Source: Tethya wilhelma
Lineage: Eukaryota > Porifera > Demospongiae > Tethyida > Tethyidae
Assembly: GCA_964030475.1 (NCBI GenBank)
Contig: CAXIPT010000001.1
Span: 20,746,353-20,810,352, forward strand
Direction: 5' to 3'
Length of the DNA: 64,000 bases
Part shown: positions 53,474 to 64,000 of the stretch, one piece after another
How positions within the stretch are numbered: the first letter of the stretch is position 1
Layout: every line of letters starts with the position of its first letter
Notes under the pieces: model-generated
What the model saw: only the letters and a program-made list of their open reading frames with translations
Told to the model about the DNA's origin: nothing
The model's database searches: none
Program-made: the position numbers and the translations under genes

Positions 53474-55699
53474 CTAAAAAACTTGCACTCTATTATTACC
53501 ATAATCACAAACATAAACAAAACCATCACAATCAACACAAATTCCATAAGGATTACTAAATTCTCCTTCTTTATTTCCTCCCTTACCAAATGATGTAACA
53601 AACTGACCATCTCTACTAAACACAGAGACACAATAGCCACAGTACTCAATAACATACACAAACTGACCAGCTACACACACATCAGATGGTCTGTATAACT
53701 GACCATTGTCTTTCTTGCTGAATGAAAGTTGAAAATCTCCCTGCTTGTTGAGGAGTATTACATGATCATTGCCAAAGTCAGTGATGTACATGTTACCATG
53801 TTCATTTTGGGTGATGCCAAAAGGAGAACTAAACTGTTCACCTCCTCCACCATGTGAAACGATTGTTCTGACAAATTCTAGTGAGTCTTTTGTAAACACT
53901 TGCAGTCGGTGGTTATTGTCGTCACATACAAACACTTCATCTCCTACAACAGCCACACCTCTTGGACCATTCAATTCACCATGGCCACTGCCATATGTGC
54001 CAACTGTCTTGAGGACTTCACCATGTTTGGTACATTTTACAAGAGAATGTCCTGCATAAGAAAGTCCATATATGTTATCATCTTGATCAACTGCTACACC
54101 GGTTAGATCACCACCCTCTATTTTGATCTCACTTAGCTTCTTCCCTTTCTTGTCAGACACAGTAATCTTGTTACGTTCTGTCACTAGTACTTCCTCAGCT
54201 GAGTTGACTGTGACTCCATATGGTCCATTCAAACCACCTATGATCCTCACGGGCTTACCAAGCTGTGTTGGTGGTATATTCACATACACAGGAAAGGGAC
54301 TGCCGGCTATTGGTTGGTCATTTACAGTGACTGTTAGTTGATGACGACCACGAACGGCTGAAGAGAATTGGATTTCATACTTGTTCTCTTCTTTTCGTAC
54401 TCCCTCCAGTTGAGAGACAGACCCATTGACAAGGGACTTCAATTCAGCAGTCACTTTCTGTGGCTTCTTGGTAGGAGCACCATTGTGTAAAATTGTGTGG
54501 ACTATGACGTGTGTCTGTTGGTTGATTTCAGTACTGTTCAAACCAGGACCATCCACTTTGCACTTTGATGGATCTGTTGGAAAAGCGATAATTTTTGCTT
54601 TAGTTTTACACAACTCTTTGAGATGCTCTTCAATCTCTAGTTCTGCTCCCATATCCACCTCTTCCACTGGTTCAAGATCAATGGCTCCTTTACGATGTTC
54701 TTCAGCCTCTTTGTCAATTCGACTCAATATCTGTTTATGTATCGTCATCAACTCTTCATCTGTAGAATTCTCAAGATTTTGTTCCACGAAGTCCACCAGG
54801 CTCTGGATTACAGCAGAGGCCATATTGAGGCCTTTCTCTTGAGTGGAAAGGTGTGTGACCTTCTTTTTCACTGTGTCAGATGCCTCCACTAGAAGCCTGT
54901 TCTTGTGCTGCTCTAGAATTCCAACCAATTCTTGAAATGACTGTTCAATGTTCTCAGCTACAGATGCTCCTTGAGCCATGACTTCAGATTTTGTAACTTG
55001 AACTACTTCTGCAGCTTTACAAAGATTAGTTTGGACCTCTTTCAGTGGAGCAAGATGTTCATTGAGTTGTTTCTTTGTCTCTGGAGCAGCAACTTTTGTA
55101 AATTCACTTTTGTGTCCAGCATGGTTTATGGCAATGCAGTCTCTACATATCAGTCTACTACAATCATAGCAGTATGCTTTCATTGGCTCGTCATGGATCG
55201 TACACTTTGGTGGTGGAGGCTTGGAGACTAGGATTTGCTTGGCTCCTCCTTTTCTCAGCTCTTCAATGGTCACAACCTTGTGTCCAGTAAAGATCTTCAT
55301 CTTCTGATGTGATTTAACACAGTCTGCACAAATGAACTCAGTACATTGACGACAAAAAGCTACAGACACATCTCCACCACACTGCTCACAGGGAGCTTCT
55401 GTCTTTCTGTGAGCTTTCTCCAGTTTTCCTTCAAGTTCTTTCAATCGGTTGACAAAAAAGGCAGTCGTCAGTTGATTGGGGTCATTTTGTGGCACTGTGG
55501 TTTCTTGCCGGCATTCTGGGCATTCAAAAGGACGGTTCGGTCCAGCATAATTCACCAGTTTCTGGATACACTTCTTACAGTAGTAGTGACAGCAAGGTAG
55601 TATCTTGGGTTCTTCAAACACACCATGACAGACGGGACAGGTGAGTTCATCTTGAAGCTCTTTCAACCCCTTATCATCAACAGGAGGAGCTTCAGCCAT
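53474..55699 (-). CDS. TRIM-NHL protein (RING, two B-boxes, coiled coil, filamin, NHL)
   Basis: 741 residues in one exon. RING finger at about 20-62 (CPVCHGVFEEPKILPCCHYYC), B-box 1 at about 103-145 (CEQCGGDVSVAFCRQC), B-box 2 at 165-205 (CTIHDEPMKAYCYDCSRLIC). Coiled coil to about 350, filamin/ABP280 Ig-like repeat at about 380-478 ending GSPFPVYVNIP, then five or six NHL repeats (NGPYGVTVNSAEEVLVTE, LNGPRGVAVVGDEVFVCDDN, FSNPYGICVDCDGFVYVCDY). This is the TRIM2/3/71-type architecture. Such proteins are RING E3 ubiquitin ligases whose NHL propeller binds RNA or protein. All zinc ligands appear present. A tandem paralogue lies just upstream. Confidence 0.92.
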   Translation of the reverse strand: MAEAPPVDDKGLKELQDELTCPVCHGVFEEPKILPCCHYYCKKCIQKLVNYAGPNRPFECPECRQETTVPQNDPNQLTTAFFVNRLKELEGKLEKAHRKTEAPCEQCGGDVSVAFCRQCTEFICADCVKSHQKMKIFTGHKVVTIEELRKGGAKQILVSKPPPPKCTIHDEPMKAYCYDCSRLICRDCIAINHAGHKSEFTKVAAPETKKQLNEHLAPLKEVQTNLCKAAEVVQVTKSEVMAQGASVAENIEQSFQELVGILEQHKNRLLVEASDTVKKKVTHLSTQEKGLNMASAVIQSLVDFVEQNLENSTDEELMTIHKQILSRIDKEAEEHRKGAIDLEPVEEVDMGAELEIEEHLKELCKTKAKIIAFPTDPSKCKVDGPGLNSTEINQQTHVIVHTILHNGAPTKKPQKVTAELKSLVNGSVSQLEGVRKEENKYEIQFSSAVRGRHQLTVTVNDQPIAGSPFPVYVNIPPTQLGKPVRIIGGLNGPYGVTVNSAEEVLVTERNKITVSDKKGKKLSEIKIEGGDLTGVAVDQDDNIYGLSYAGHSLVKCTKHGEVLKTVGTYGSGHGELNGPRGVAVVGDEVFVCDDNNHRLQVFTKDSLEFVRTIVSHGGGGEQFSSPFGITQNEHGNMYITDFGNDHVILLNKQGDFQLSFSKKDNGQLYRPSDVCVAGQFVYVIEYCGYCVSVFSRDGQFVTSFGKGGNKEGEFSNPYGICVDCDGFVYVCDYGNNRVQVF

Positions 55700-56105
55700 T
55701 TCTAAAATGAGACACAGTTTAGCATGAGCATTTTATTATAGCTATAAGTTTACCATAGACACACTATAAACTTTAGCAGCTGAGGCCCACCCCAGCACCC
55801 ACTATTTAACTTAAAACAGGGTGTGGCACCTACTGAACTGGGATTCATATGATTAATTGCCTGTCAGGCAGTGCCAGTTCATGCTGTTCAGTGTGAGTAC
55901 ATCCATAGCTATAAATGTAAATAAACTTACTTGCTAATTGAAGAGAGAACAACTGGAAAAGTCACTCGGCAGTGATTGGGCACAAAAACAGTCACGAGAT
56001 CCAGAGACAGTGGAAATCAATCTGCGCATGCTCAGTAACTTATTGCAGGGCAAAAAATTTCTTAAAATAATAATAATTTTAATAATAATTATTATTAATA
56101 CTATT
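55700..56105. other. Intergenic between the TRIM-NHL gene and its pseudogene
   Basis: No gene is recognised. An (AAT)n-like run lies near 56065-56098. Confidence 0.5.
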
Positions 56106-58311
56106 CTAGCTCTCACAAACATAAACCAAACCACTGCAACCAAAAGAAATCCCCACAGGCCATACAAACTCTCCCTCTCTACTTCCATCCTTACTGAATG
56201 ATGTAACAAACTGACCATCTGTGGTGAACACAGAGACACAACGACCCCAATACTCTACCACATACACAAACTCATCCACTACACACACTCCATCTGGTCC
56301 ACTCAGCACTCCATCATCTTTCTTGCTGAATGAGCGCACAAGCTTGCCTTCTTCATTTAGGACCACAATTGAAGAGGTCTTGGGATCACTCACATACAAG
56401 TTCCCCAGCTCATCGTGATCAATGCCTACTGGGGTCCGATCGTGTAAGATGATGGCTTTGATAAATCCCAAGTTGTCTTTGTCAAATACTTGCAGGCGTT
56501 CATTGCCACTGTCACACACTATCACTTGGTCTCTAACGACAGTCAAATGAAGTGGAGCATCAAACTTGGCATAACTTTTCCCGTGTGATCCGATCATCTT
56601 CAATACCTTACCAGCCTTGTTCATCTTGATGAGACGGCAACGGTTGCTGTCAATTACATACATGTTGTCATCTTTATCAACGGCAATTCCCTTTGGACAT
56701 GGATCACTGGTTGGTATTCTGATAGTGCGTAGTTTTGTTCCTTTTTTGGTAAAGATTGTGATTTTTGTGCGTTCAGTCACTAGTACTTCCTTGGCTGAGT
56801 TGACTGTGACTCCATATGGCTCCTCCAAACCACTTATGATCCGCACTGGCTTGCTAAGCTGTGTTGGTGGTATATTCATGTACACAGGAAAGGGACTGCC
56901 GGCTATTGTGTGATCATTTACATTAACTGATAGTTGATGACGACCATGAATGGCTGAGGAGAATTGGATTTCGTACTTGTTCTCTTCTTTTCATACTCCC
57001 TCCAGTTGAGAGACAGACCCATTGACAAGGGACTTCAATTCGGCAGTCACTTTCTGTGGCTTCTTGGTAGGAGCACCATTGGGTAACATTGTGTGGACTA
57101 TGACGTGTGTCTGTTGGTTGACTTCAGCACTGTTCAAACCAGGACCATCCACTTTGCACTTTGATGGATCTGCTGGAAGAGTGATGATTTTAGCTCCATC
57201 TGTACAAGTTCTTTCGATATGTTCACCAATTTTCATTTCCAAAGCCATATCCACTTCTTCAACTGGTTCAAGATCAATGTCTCCTTTACGATGTTCTTCA
57301 GCTTCTTTGTCGATTCGATTCAAGATTTGTCCATGTATCATCATCAGCTCTTCATCTGTGGCATTCTCGAGATTTTGTGCTACAAAATCCATCAGACTCT
57401 GAAGTACGTCTAAGGCTGTCTTAAGCGTCTTCTCTTGATTTGAAAGACGGCTTCGTTTCTCTTCAACCTTAAGCTCGAGATGTCTCAATTAGTACCCGGT
57501 TTTTGTGCAGTTCGAGAACTTTATGCAATTCTTGAAACGACTTTTCAACAGATTCTGTTATTGACGTTCCTTGAGCCATGACTTCTGATTTTGTCAATTG
57601 AACTACTTCTATAGCTTTGCAGAGATTTTTCTTGACCTCTTTCAAAGGAGTAAGATGCTCTTCTAGTTGTTTCTTCACCTCCGGAGCGGCTACTTTTGTA
57701 AATTCACTTTTGTGTCCAGCATGGTTTATGGCAATGCAGTCTCGACATATCAGACTACTACAGTCATAGCAGTATGCTTTCATTGGCTCATCATGGATCG
57801 TACAGTTTGGTGGTGGAGGTTTAGAGAGTAACATTTGTTTTGTTCCTCCCATTTTCAGCTCTTCGATAGTCACGACCTTGTGGCCAGAAAAAGCCTTCAT
57901 TCGCTGATGGGGTTCTACGCATTTTTCACAAATAAATTCGGTACATTGGCGACAAAAGGCTACAGACACACCTCCACTGCACTGCTCACAGGAAGCCTCT
58001 ACCTTCCCGTGTGCCATTTCCATCTTACTGTGAACTTCTTTTAAACGGTTTACGAAGAAGGCAGTCGTCAGTTGATTGGAGTCATTTTGTGGCACAATGG
58101 TTTCCAGTCGGCATTCTGGGCACTCAAAAGGACGGTTTTCACGTTTAGCAAAATCAACAAGACCTTGAATACAGCTTTTACAGTAGTAGTGACAGCAAGG
58201 GAGGATTTTGGGCTCTTCAAACACATTATGACAGACGGGACAGGTGAGTTCATCTTGGAGATCTCTCAACCCCTTAACAGCATGCGTTACAGTACTGGGA
58301 GCTTCAGCCAT
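56106..58311 (-). pseudogene. TRIM-NHL paralogue, disrupted
   Basis: Colinear with the gene at 53474-55699: RING (CPVCHNVFEEPKILPCC), both B-boxes, coiled coil, filamin repeat and NHL repeats. It has three lesions. A frameshift near 57480 follows NRVLIE, with the correct frame resuming at LELKVEEKRSRLSNQEK. An in-frame TGA near 56993 replaces the CGA of GVRKEENK seen in the intact gene. The C-terminus stops at YVCES, about ten residues short. The domains are otherwise well conserved, so inactivation is recent or reflects sequencing errors. The start is the ATG at 58311 (MAEAPS), matching MAEAPP of the paralogue. Confidence 0.8.
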
Positions 58312-58374
58312 AAAAGCTACAACAACAATACACACACGCATACATAATATTAACCATAAATATATTATGCACAA

Positions 58375-59002
58375 TTCAGTTACATTGATAGTGTCAGTAC
58401 ACTGTACGACAATACAATCTACCTGTTTTTAGTTGAAACTCTGTATCATAGAAAGTCCGAATTTAACCAGCTGCAGTTGAAATCCAGAAGTGCACTTGAC
58501 AAGCCAGGTCAGCAATGCCAAAGACTTTCCTGTTTCAAGTTAAAACTGGGTGGTTCACCTGATGCTCAGGAATGTGCAACATATGCAGCCCACAAACCAC
58601 TAAATTACTATGAGTGCTGTGTTATCAGAGAAGTTCAAAATGTACGTGACCTATAAATTAACAGCAGTAACCAAATCCCATGCCATTTTATTCGAAAAGA
58701 TAAAATCTAGCTATGCTATAATTGCACATTCATTGATAAACACCCAATATGTAATCCCTGCTTGGCAATCTCATGCAAAAGACGGTAATGGTCGATGTAT
58801 TAAAAAGCTCAGAATACACTTGTCACTCAAAATCAAGTCAGTATTCTTTCAAATACACTTCTAACATGTATGTCATCATTCAACTGTTCCAGGAGTAGAT
58901 CATCTTTGCTACAGTGAATCATTCTCAACCCACAACACCTGCACGTGACAGCAAACCACACAAACAAAAGATCAACTGCTGCAAATAATTATGTATCATT
59001 AA
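58375..59002. other. Intergenic, nothing recognised
   Basis: Upstream of the TRIM pseudogene and downstream of RWDD3. No coding exon, including any further RWDD3 exon, is convincing. Confidence 0.5.
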
Positions 59003-60037
59003 TTACCTATCTGATCCTTTCAAGAGACTGGAAGGATAAGGTTTTAACTTTTCCTGACACAGAATCTTCATCAGTTTCTCTTTACATGGTTTTCCTTTAG
59101 AGTCGACATCAACATTTTGAGTTTTCCATCGTTTTATAAATTCGCTCATCACAGCATCATTTGTACCTATCAGAACAACATAGATAGCGTGCACTCCACA
59201 ATGGAAAACTTTACCGTGAATATTGAGTTCTTTAGCCCACGAGTTCAACAGTTTAAAGTATTTGTGTTCATTTCTCATGTGATCCAGCTTGACTATGCAC
59301 AGCATACTGCTGGTCGGAGAAGTACCAGGCAGTTGTTGTGTGCTATCAGAGCAAGGAGGCTGCTGACAGACAGGAGTCTTCAACTCCACAACTTTTAGAG
59401 GAGTTTTGTTTACATCATGATCTTTTGAAGGTGTTTCCTTAGCGTTGGTGTTGCTGGGTGGATTACTGCCAGTAGAGTATTCTACTGTTGCAGAAGCACT
59501 AGTACTGTATGGGTTTCTACTGGTTCCTTTTGTATCATCCTGCCGATCACAAATGACTGTCTTAGTTGTCACGTCATTGAGCAAGTCATCACTGAAATCA
59601 CTCTCTGTGACATCAGACAGACTCTCCTTTAACCACTCAAGGATGTTAAACAGACACGGTTCAGGTCGTAAGCCGGCTGCAAAGTTTTCAGCTCTTCGTT
59701 TCAGTGAAGACAGGCACGCTTTTGTTAGCTGTTCAGAATCTAGGCTCAATATCTGTGGTGAAGCATAGGGGTATCCCTTATCGAGTTGAAATGTTACAGA
59801 AAGTCTGAAATGACAGTTGGTGGTTTGTAGAGGAAGGTTGATGGTGAGTAAGAGAGGCCATAGGCATGAATGTTCGTGACAGGGAAGCACTTCTTTATCC
59901 AATAGTTCATCAAAAGTGATAGTAGTGGGACTAACCAACACACACTCACCATCACCACTGTAGATACTCTTGAGAGCTGCGAGTTCTTCTTTCTGGGAAT
60001 AGCACTCCAATGGGGGACTCGGATCCTGTTGCTCCAT
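59003..60037 (-). CDS. RWDD3: RWD domain-containing protein 3 (RSUME-like)
   Basis: 344 residues. The RWD domain spans about residues 12-140 (EELAALKSIYSGDGECVLV, KGYPYASPQILSLDSEQLTK). A low-complexity linker (residues 150-235) follows. The C-terminal domain has the RWDD3 signature KLDHMRNEHKYFKLLNSWAK, GVHAIYVVLIG and VDVDSKGKPCKEKLMKIL. RWDD3/RSUME promotes sumoylation through UBC9 in vertebrates. The linker is longer than in human. The end is uncertain: TAG|GTAATT at 59008-59003 could be a splice donor rather than SDR plus stop, because vertebrate proteins continue for about 40 residues. I found no matching downstream exon. The gene is head to head with a UBL-domain gene. Confidence 0.85.
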   Translation of the reverse strand: MEQQDPSPPLECYSQKEELAALKSIYSGDGECVLVSPTTITFDELLDKEVLPCHEHSCLWPLLLTINLPLQTTNCHFRLSVTFQLDKGYPYASPQILSLDSEQLTKACLSSLKRRAENFAAGLRPEPCLFNILEWLKESLSDVTESDFSDDLLNDVTTKTVICDRQDDTKGTSRNPYSTSASATVEYSTGSNPPSNTNAKETPSKDHDVNKTPLKVVELKTPVCQQPPCSDSTQQLPGTSPTSSMLCIVKLDHMRNEHKYFKLLNSWAKELNIHGKVFHCGVHAIYVVLIGTNDAVMSEFIKRWKTQNVDVDSKGKPCKEKLMKILCQEKLKPYPSSLLKGSDR

Positions 60038-60449
60038 GAAAGTGATGTGTAAGTGATCATGAAGTCACACTGCACTGTTGTGCACGCTGTCTACTAATTG
60101 CGTTTTTATTTCCGGTGGGCGAGGTCCTATGATTACCCCAAACATTCTAATTACGGAAGCTTGTGGGTAGAGGTGTGATATCCAAATGCATGCTGAGTGT
60201 AACACTGTGTTTCCAGACTGAGTACTTTTAGGTTGAGTATTTTAGGTTTTAGTAGACTTCCCCCATAGCCTTCTAAGTAGTCAGTTACTGCGTAAGAAGT
60301 AGTGAAATTCACCTACAGAATTGGATAAAGACTCGTTGCCCGAAGGTGTATGCCGTCTAGACGACTCAAGAGACAAGACACTGAAAAGCAAACACAGAAC
60401 AGAATTTTTCTCACAAAGATAACTTTCGTACGGCACCTAGGGTACGGTC
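60038..60449. promoter_or_regulatory. Bidirectional promoter of RWDD3 and the UBL gene
   Basis: 412 bp between two divergent ATGs. The region is conserved almost base for base in unit 2 (61855-62277), apart from small indels. No TATA box is evident. Confidence 0.6.
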
Positions 60450-60691
60450 ATGGCTACACCACCTACCAGTTCTAGCACCAGCAGCAATAGTGGCGGGCCT
60501 TCTACTTCTGGCGCTACAAGCAGTAGCAAGAAAGACAAGAGCAAGTCCGTTTCGGTGAAAATCCAGCCCACAATTGGTCCATCGTTTTCTCTCTCCCTTC
60601 CCGCCAGCACAAGAATATCCAGTCTCAAAGAGAGCATTAGCGACAAGATGGGTCTATCACCACAAAAGATGACCCTCTTATTGCATAGCAA
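60450..60691 (+). CDS. Ubiquitin-like-domain protein, first exon (copy 1)
   Basis: Exon 1 encodes a Ser/Thr/Gly-rich N-terminus (about 30 residues), then the first half of a ubiquitin-like fold: SVSVKIQPTIGPSFSLSLPA (two strands), then the helix and following strand with SSLKESISDKMGLSPQKMTL and LLHSK. It ends at a donor AA|GTGAGT, so the domain continues in downstream exons. The shape resembles the UBL of midnolin or ubiquilin-type proteins, but the family cannot be fixed from half a domain. No further exon is certain in the window. Confidence 0.65.
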
Positions 60692-61500
60692 GTGAGTTAA
60701 AGCTAGCTACATGTATATTGGTGTGTGTGTCTGTCCATAAATGCTCTGTCCGACAGTCATAATTTTTGCATGCTTTGTAGGTCTCTCGAGTTTTTCCCCC
60801 TTGTCCACTGTGGTGGGTGAGACTCTTTTCACATGGGAGGGATAAATTGTAGACAAATTTGTGCAACTAGAACCATAGATACTAAAGTTGTACTTGATAA
60901 AATTGACTGCAGTTGATAGAGTAAATTAGGCCCATTTTTTGGCTATCTTCTCAGTGCTGATGGCCAGATATGCATAAGGTGTATGCCAACTCTAAAAGGG
61001 ATATTTTTGGGGGTTGGCTCCCCTATAGAAGGTGTCTAGAAATAAATTGGATACTAATTTTTCTCCCTCCTCATACTATGTCCAGTAGTGTAGGTGGGTA
61101 TGTATATTAGCAAGAGCATATAATGTATATGGACTAGAATTTATGTTTTATGAGAGAAATTGTTTGTGTGGGGCAATCGTATGATGTATGTATCCTGTAT
61201 CAGTTCCTGTGTGCTGAATGCTCTACTACCAAGCACGCCGTAGAATTGTAGGAGGACCCCCTCGAAATTCTTCCCTCGGTAACTATGCCAGTCTTCGGTG
61301 TCCTTGTAATAGCTAACCCTTTCCACGTCTCTCTCTCCCACTTGCCAAAAATTTCTTCTTGTGAAATCACCGTCCAGGCTGAAGTTACTTGCCAGAGGAG
61401 AATACCCATGTGGAGAGCAGCTCCTTAGTGACCATGTAGCACTGTCTCGAGTAAAGCTGGCAGGCTAAGCTAGCTCGCTAACTAGGACCCCTTTCTGACT

Positions 61501-61854
61501 CTATAAGTATGTTGCTCTTCGTTTCAGTGAAGACAGGCACGCTTTTGTTAGCTGTTCAGAATCTAGGCTCAATATCTGTGGTGAAGCATAGGGGTACCCC
61601 TTATCCAGTTGAAACGTTACAGAAAGTCTGAAATGACAGTTGGTGGTTTGTAGAGGAAGGTTGATGGTGAGTAAGAGAGGCCATAGGCATGAATGTTCGT
61701 GACAGGGAAGCACTTCTTTATCCAATAGTTCATCAAAAGTGATAGTAGTGGGACTAACCAGCACACACTCACCATCACCACTGTAGATACTCTTGAGAGC
61801 TGCGAGTTCTTCTTTCTGGGAATAGCACTCCAATGGCGGATCCTGCTGCTCCAT
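61501..61854 (-). pseudogene. RWDD3: Truncated RWDD3 5' copy
   Basis: Residues 1 to about 113 of RWDD3 (most of the RWD domain), then junction-derived residues and a stop (KRRATYL). It is created by the tandem duplication. It has a small deletion at the N-terminus (DPPLECY versus DPSPPLECY) but otherwise an open frame and its own promoter copy, so a short RWD-only peptide could be made. Confidence 0.75.
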
Positions 61855-63332
61855 GAAAGTGATGTGTAGCTAAGTGATCATGAAGTCACATCAAACACAC
61901 TGCACGCTGACTACTAATTGCATTTTTATTTCCGGTGGGCGAGGTCCTATGATTACCCCAAACATTCTAATTACGGAAGCTTGTGGGTAGAGGTGTGATA
62001 TCCAAATGCATGCTGAGTGTAACACTGTGTTTCCAGACTGAGTACTTTTAGGTTGAGTATTTTAGGTTTTAGTAGACTTCCCCCATAGCCTTTTAAGTAG
62101 TCAGTTACTGCGTAAGAAGTAGTGAAATTCACCTACAGAAAAATTCAATTGGATAAAGACTCGTTGCCCGAAGGTGTATGCCGTCTAGACGACTCAAGAG
62201 ACAAGACACTGAAAAGCAAACACAGAACAGAATTTTTCTCACAAAGATAACTTTCGTACGGCACCTAGGGTACGGTCATGGCTACACCACCTACCAGTTC
62301 TAGCACCAGCAGCAATAGTGGCGGGCCTTCTACTTCTGGCGCTACAAGCAGTAGCAAGAAAGACAAAAGCAAGTCCGTTTCGGTGAAAATCCAGCCCACA
62401 ATTGGTCCTTCGTTTTCCCTCTCCCTTCCCGCCAGCACAAGAATATCCAGTCTCAAAGAGAGCATTAGCGACAAGATGGGTCTATCACCACAAAAGATGA
62501 CCCTCTTATTGCATAGCAAGTGAGTTAAAGCTAGCTACATATAAATTGGTGTGTGTCTCTGTCCGACAGTCATATTAAATTTTTGCATGCTTTGTAGGCC
62601 TCTCAAGTTTTTTCCCCTTGTCCACTTTTTGGTGGGTGAGACTCTTTTCACATGGGAGGGATAAATTGTAGACAAATTTGTGCAACTAGAACCATAGATA
62701 CTAAAGTTGTACCTGATAAAGTTGACTGCAGTTGATAGAGTAAATTGGGCCCATTTTTTTGGCTATCTTCTCAGTGCTGATGGCCAGATATGCATAAGGT
62801 GTATGCCAACACTAAAAGGGATATTTTTGGGGGTTGGCTGCCCTATAGAAGGTGTCTAGAGATAAATTGGATACTAATTTTTCTCCCTCCACATACTATG
62901 TCCAGTAGTGTAGGTGGGTATGTACATTAGCAAGAGCATATAATGTATATGGACTAGAATTTATGTTTTATGAGAGAAATTGTTTGTGTGGGGCAATCGT
63001 ATGATGTATGTATCCTGTATCAGTTCCTGTGTGCTGAATGCTCTACTACCAAGCACGCCGTAGAATTGTAGGAGGACCCCCTCGAAATTCTTCCCTCGGT
63101 AACTATGCCAGTCTTCGGTGTCCTTGTAATAGCTAACCCTTTCCACGTCTCTCTCTCCCACTTGCCAAAAATTTCTTCTTGTGAAATCACCGTCCAGGCT
63201 GAAGTTACTTGCCAGAGGAGAATACCCATGTGGAGAGCAGCTCCTTAGTGACCATGTAGCACTGTCTCGAGTAAAGCTGGCAGGCTAAGCTAGCTCGCTA
63301 ACTAGGACCCCTTTCTGACTCTATAAGTATGT
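61513..63332. repeat. Tandem segmental duplication, unit 2
   Basis: Nearly identical to 59692-61512 by eye, with few substitutions and small indels. This indicates a recent duplication, or an unresolved haplotype in the assembly. Confidence 0.9.
62278..62519 (+). CDS. Ubiquitin-like-domain protein, first exon (copy 2)
   Basis: Identical in protein to the exon at 60450-60691, with the same donor. As the copy nearer the rest of the gene it could be the one used, or the two may act as alternative first exons. The differences from copy 1 are silent, which suggests either recency or selection. Confidence 0.65.
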
Positions 63333-64000
63333 CAAATGTACACATACATGGATTACCATGACTTCAAAGTACTTGGCCTAGTCACTACTTACAACTTTTG
63401 AGTGTACTCTTGAAAAGCTGTGTATATATATGTATGTATAGCATCCATGGAACACCCTCTATGCAGCCTTCTTTTTCTCACAGCACTTCTGTGCTGTATC
63501 AAAGGTTAGTGTCTTTTCATGTTAGGTGAAGACTGGCTAGTAAGATGTCACTTGGTGTGTAGCTACATGCTGTGAGGGTTTAGAGTGGGTAGTTTTTAGT
63601 GAACTTGCTGATTCTCTGTATCTTGAACGTAGTGAGCACTGAATTGGAAGTGTAAGTGAGTGTGTGTGTCGTAGATTTTCAATTGTGAATTCTAAGCTAC
63701 AGGAAATGATGGCAAGGAACCATTGCATTGTGGGGGATAGGAAATGAATAATGGTCATGTTGACACTTCATACATATGTCATTCAAGTCATAGTTGCATC
63801 CAGCATCCAGTTACATTGAAACCTTGAAAGAATAATAATTTTATAATGCATACAAACTGGGAAAATTGTACAAGAGATTGGTGGCTCTGTGTGTTTTGTC
63901 TGTAAGGGGTTGTGTTGTGTTCATCATCACCCTTGTACATGGTTCTGTAGTGGCTTGGGAGCAGTTGGTCCATTACTCAAAGCAGTGTGCATCGTAACAT
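63333..64000. other. Downstream of the duplication, probably UBL gene intron
   Basis: No certain exon. A possible small exon after CTTTTTCTCACAG (63484) with a GTTAGT donor at 63505 is too short to support. Confidence 0.4.

Larger units (their letters stand above)
59692..61512. repeat. Tandem segmental duplication, unit 1
   Basis: This roughly 1.82-kb unit contains the RWDD3 5' half, the divergent promoter and the UBL first exon with part of its intron. It is repeated almost exactly at 61513-63332. The junction is at about 61512, where GTATGT meets GCTCTTCGTTTC. Confidence 0.9.

Noticed and set aside
63484..63505. Possible second exon of the UBL gene after CTTTTTCTCACAG
   Set aside because: Only about 20 nt, and its translation does not continue the ubiquitin-like fold convincingly.
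1..64000. CRISPR arrays, operons, bacterial promoters or rRNA genes
   Set aside because: Nothing of the kind is seen; the gene structure is eukaryotic with spliceosomal introns. No intact tRNA gene was recognised either.

Overview
The window is animal nuclear DNA, most likely from a demosponge (Amphimedon-like; this is inference from gene content, not from a database match). The evidence is short GT-AG introns, compact genes, ribonuclease-inhibitor-type LRR exons of the kind used by expanded sponge NLR genes, a TRIM-NHL gene, ciliary dynein genes (DYNC2LI1 and a Tctex-type light chain), and many degraded DNA transposons and MITEs. The assembly is draft quality. Three long N gaps lie at 8448-8811, 27577-27666 and 51613-52237, and several single-N joins coincide with broken genes.

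Layout. 1-16.9 kb is repeat-rich. It holds a two-exon transposon-like gene (1-3081, minus) with two further damaged copies, a HIRAN plus pogo/jerky-type transposase element, and scattered 84-nt LRR exons. 17-18.8 kb is another transposase-like gene cut at a single N. 18.9-21.9 kb has a RAD23-type UBA exon, a short RAD23-like gene and a Tctex dynein light chain gene. 22.3-28.0 kb (minus) is an 11-exon gene whose exons I joined in phase into a 1231-residue protein: class 3 lipase, a probable Ig/IPT-like region, a long helical region and a C-terminal P-loop GTPase. 28.3-38.3 kb (plus) is PPWD1. Its long interval 31.8-38.2 kb contains three minus-strand PB1-domain genes with heat-shock elements, plus an inserted single-exon ORF, while most of the PPWD1 cyclophilin domain cannot be found.

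38.6-39.8 kb is an orphan six-exon gene, and 40.4-41.3 kb holds a fourth, divergent PB1 gene. 41.7-47.9 kb is a minus-strand tandem family of secreted, probably GPI-anchored, Cys-rich proteins (four intact, one broken). 48.5-53.1 kb is DYNC2LI1. 53.5-58.3 kb holds an intact TRIM-NHL gene and a pseudogenised paralogue. 59-63.3 kb has RWDD3 head to head with a ubiquitin-like-domain gene; the shared promoter and both first exons are tandemly duplicated.

The most interesting material is the lipase-GTPase fusion, the HSE-driven PB1 family, the HIRAN/transposase element, the Cys-rich GPI family and the duplicated RWDD3/UBL promoter.
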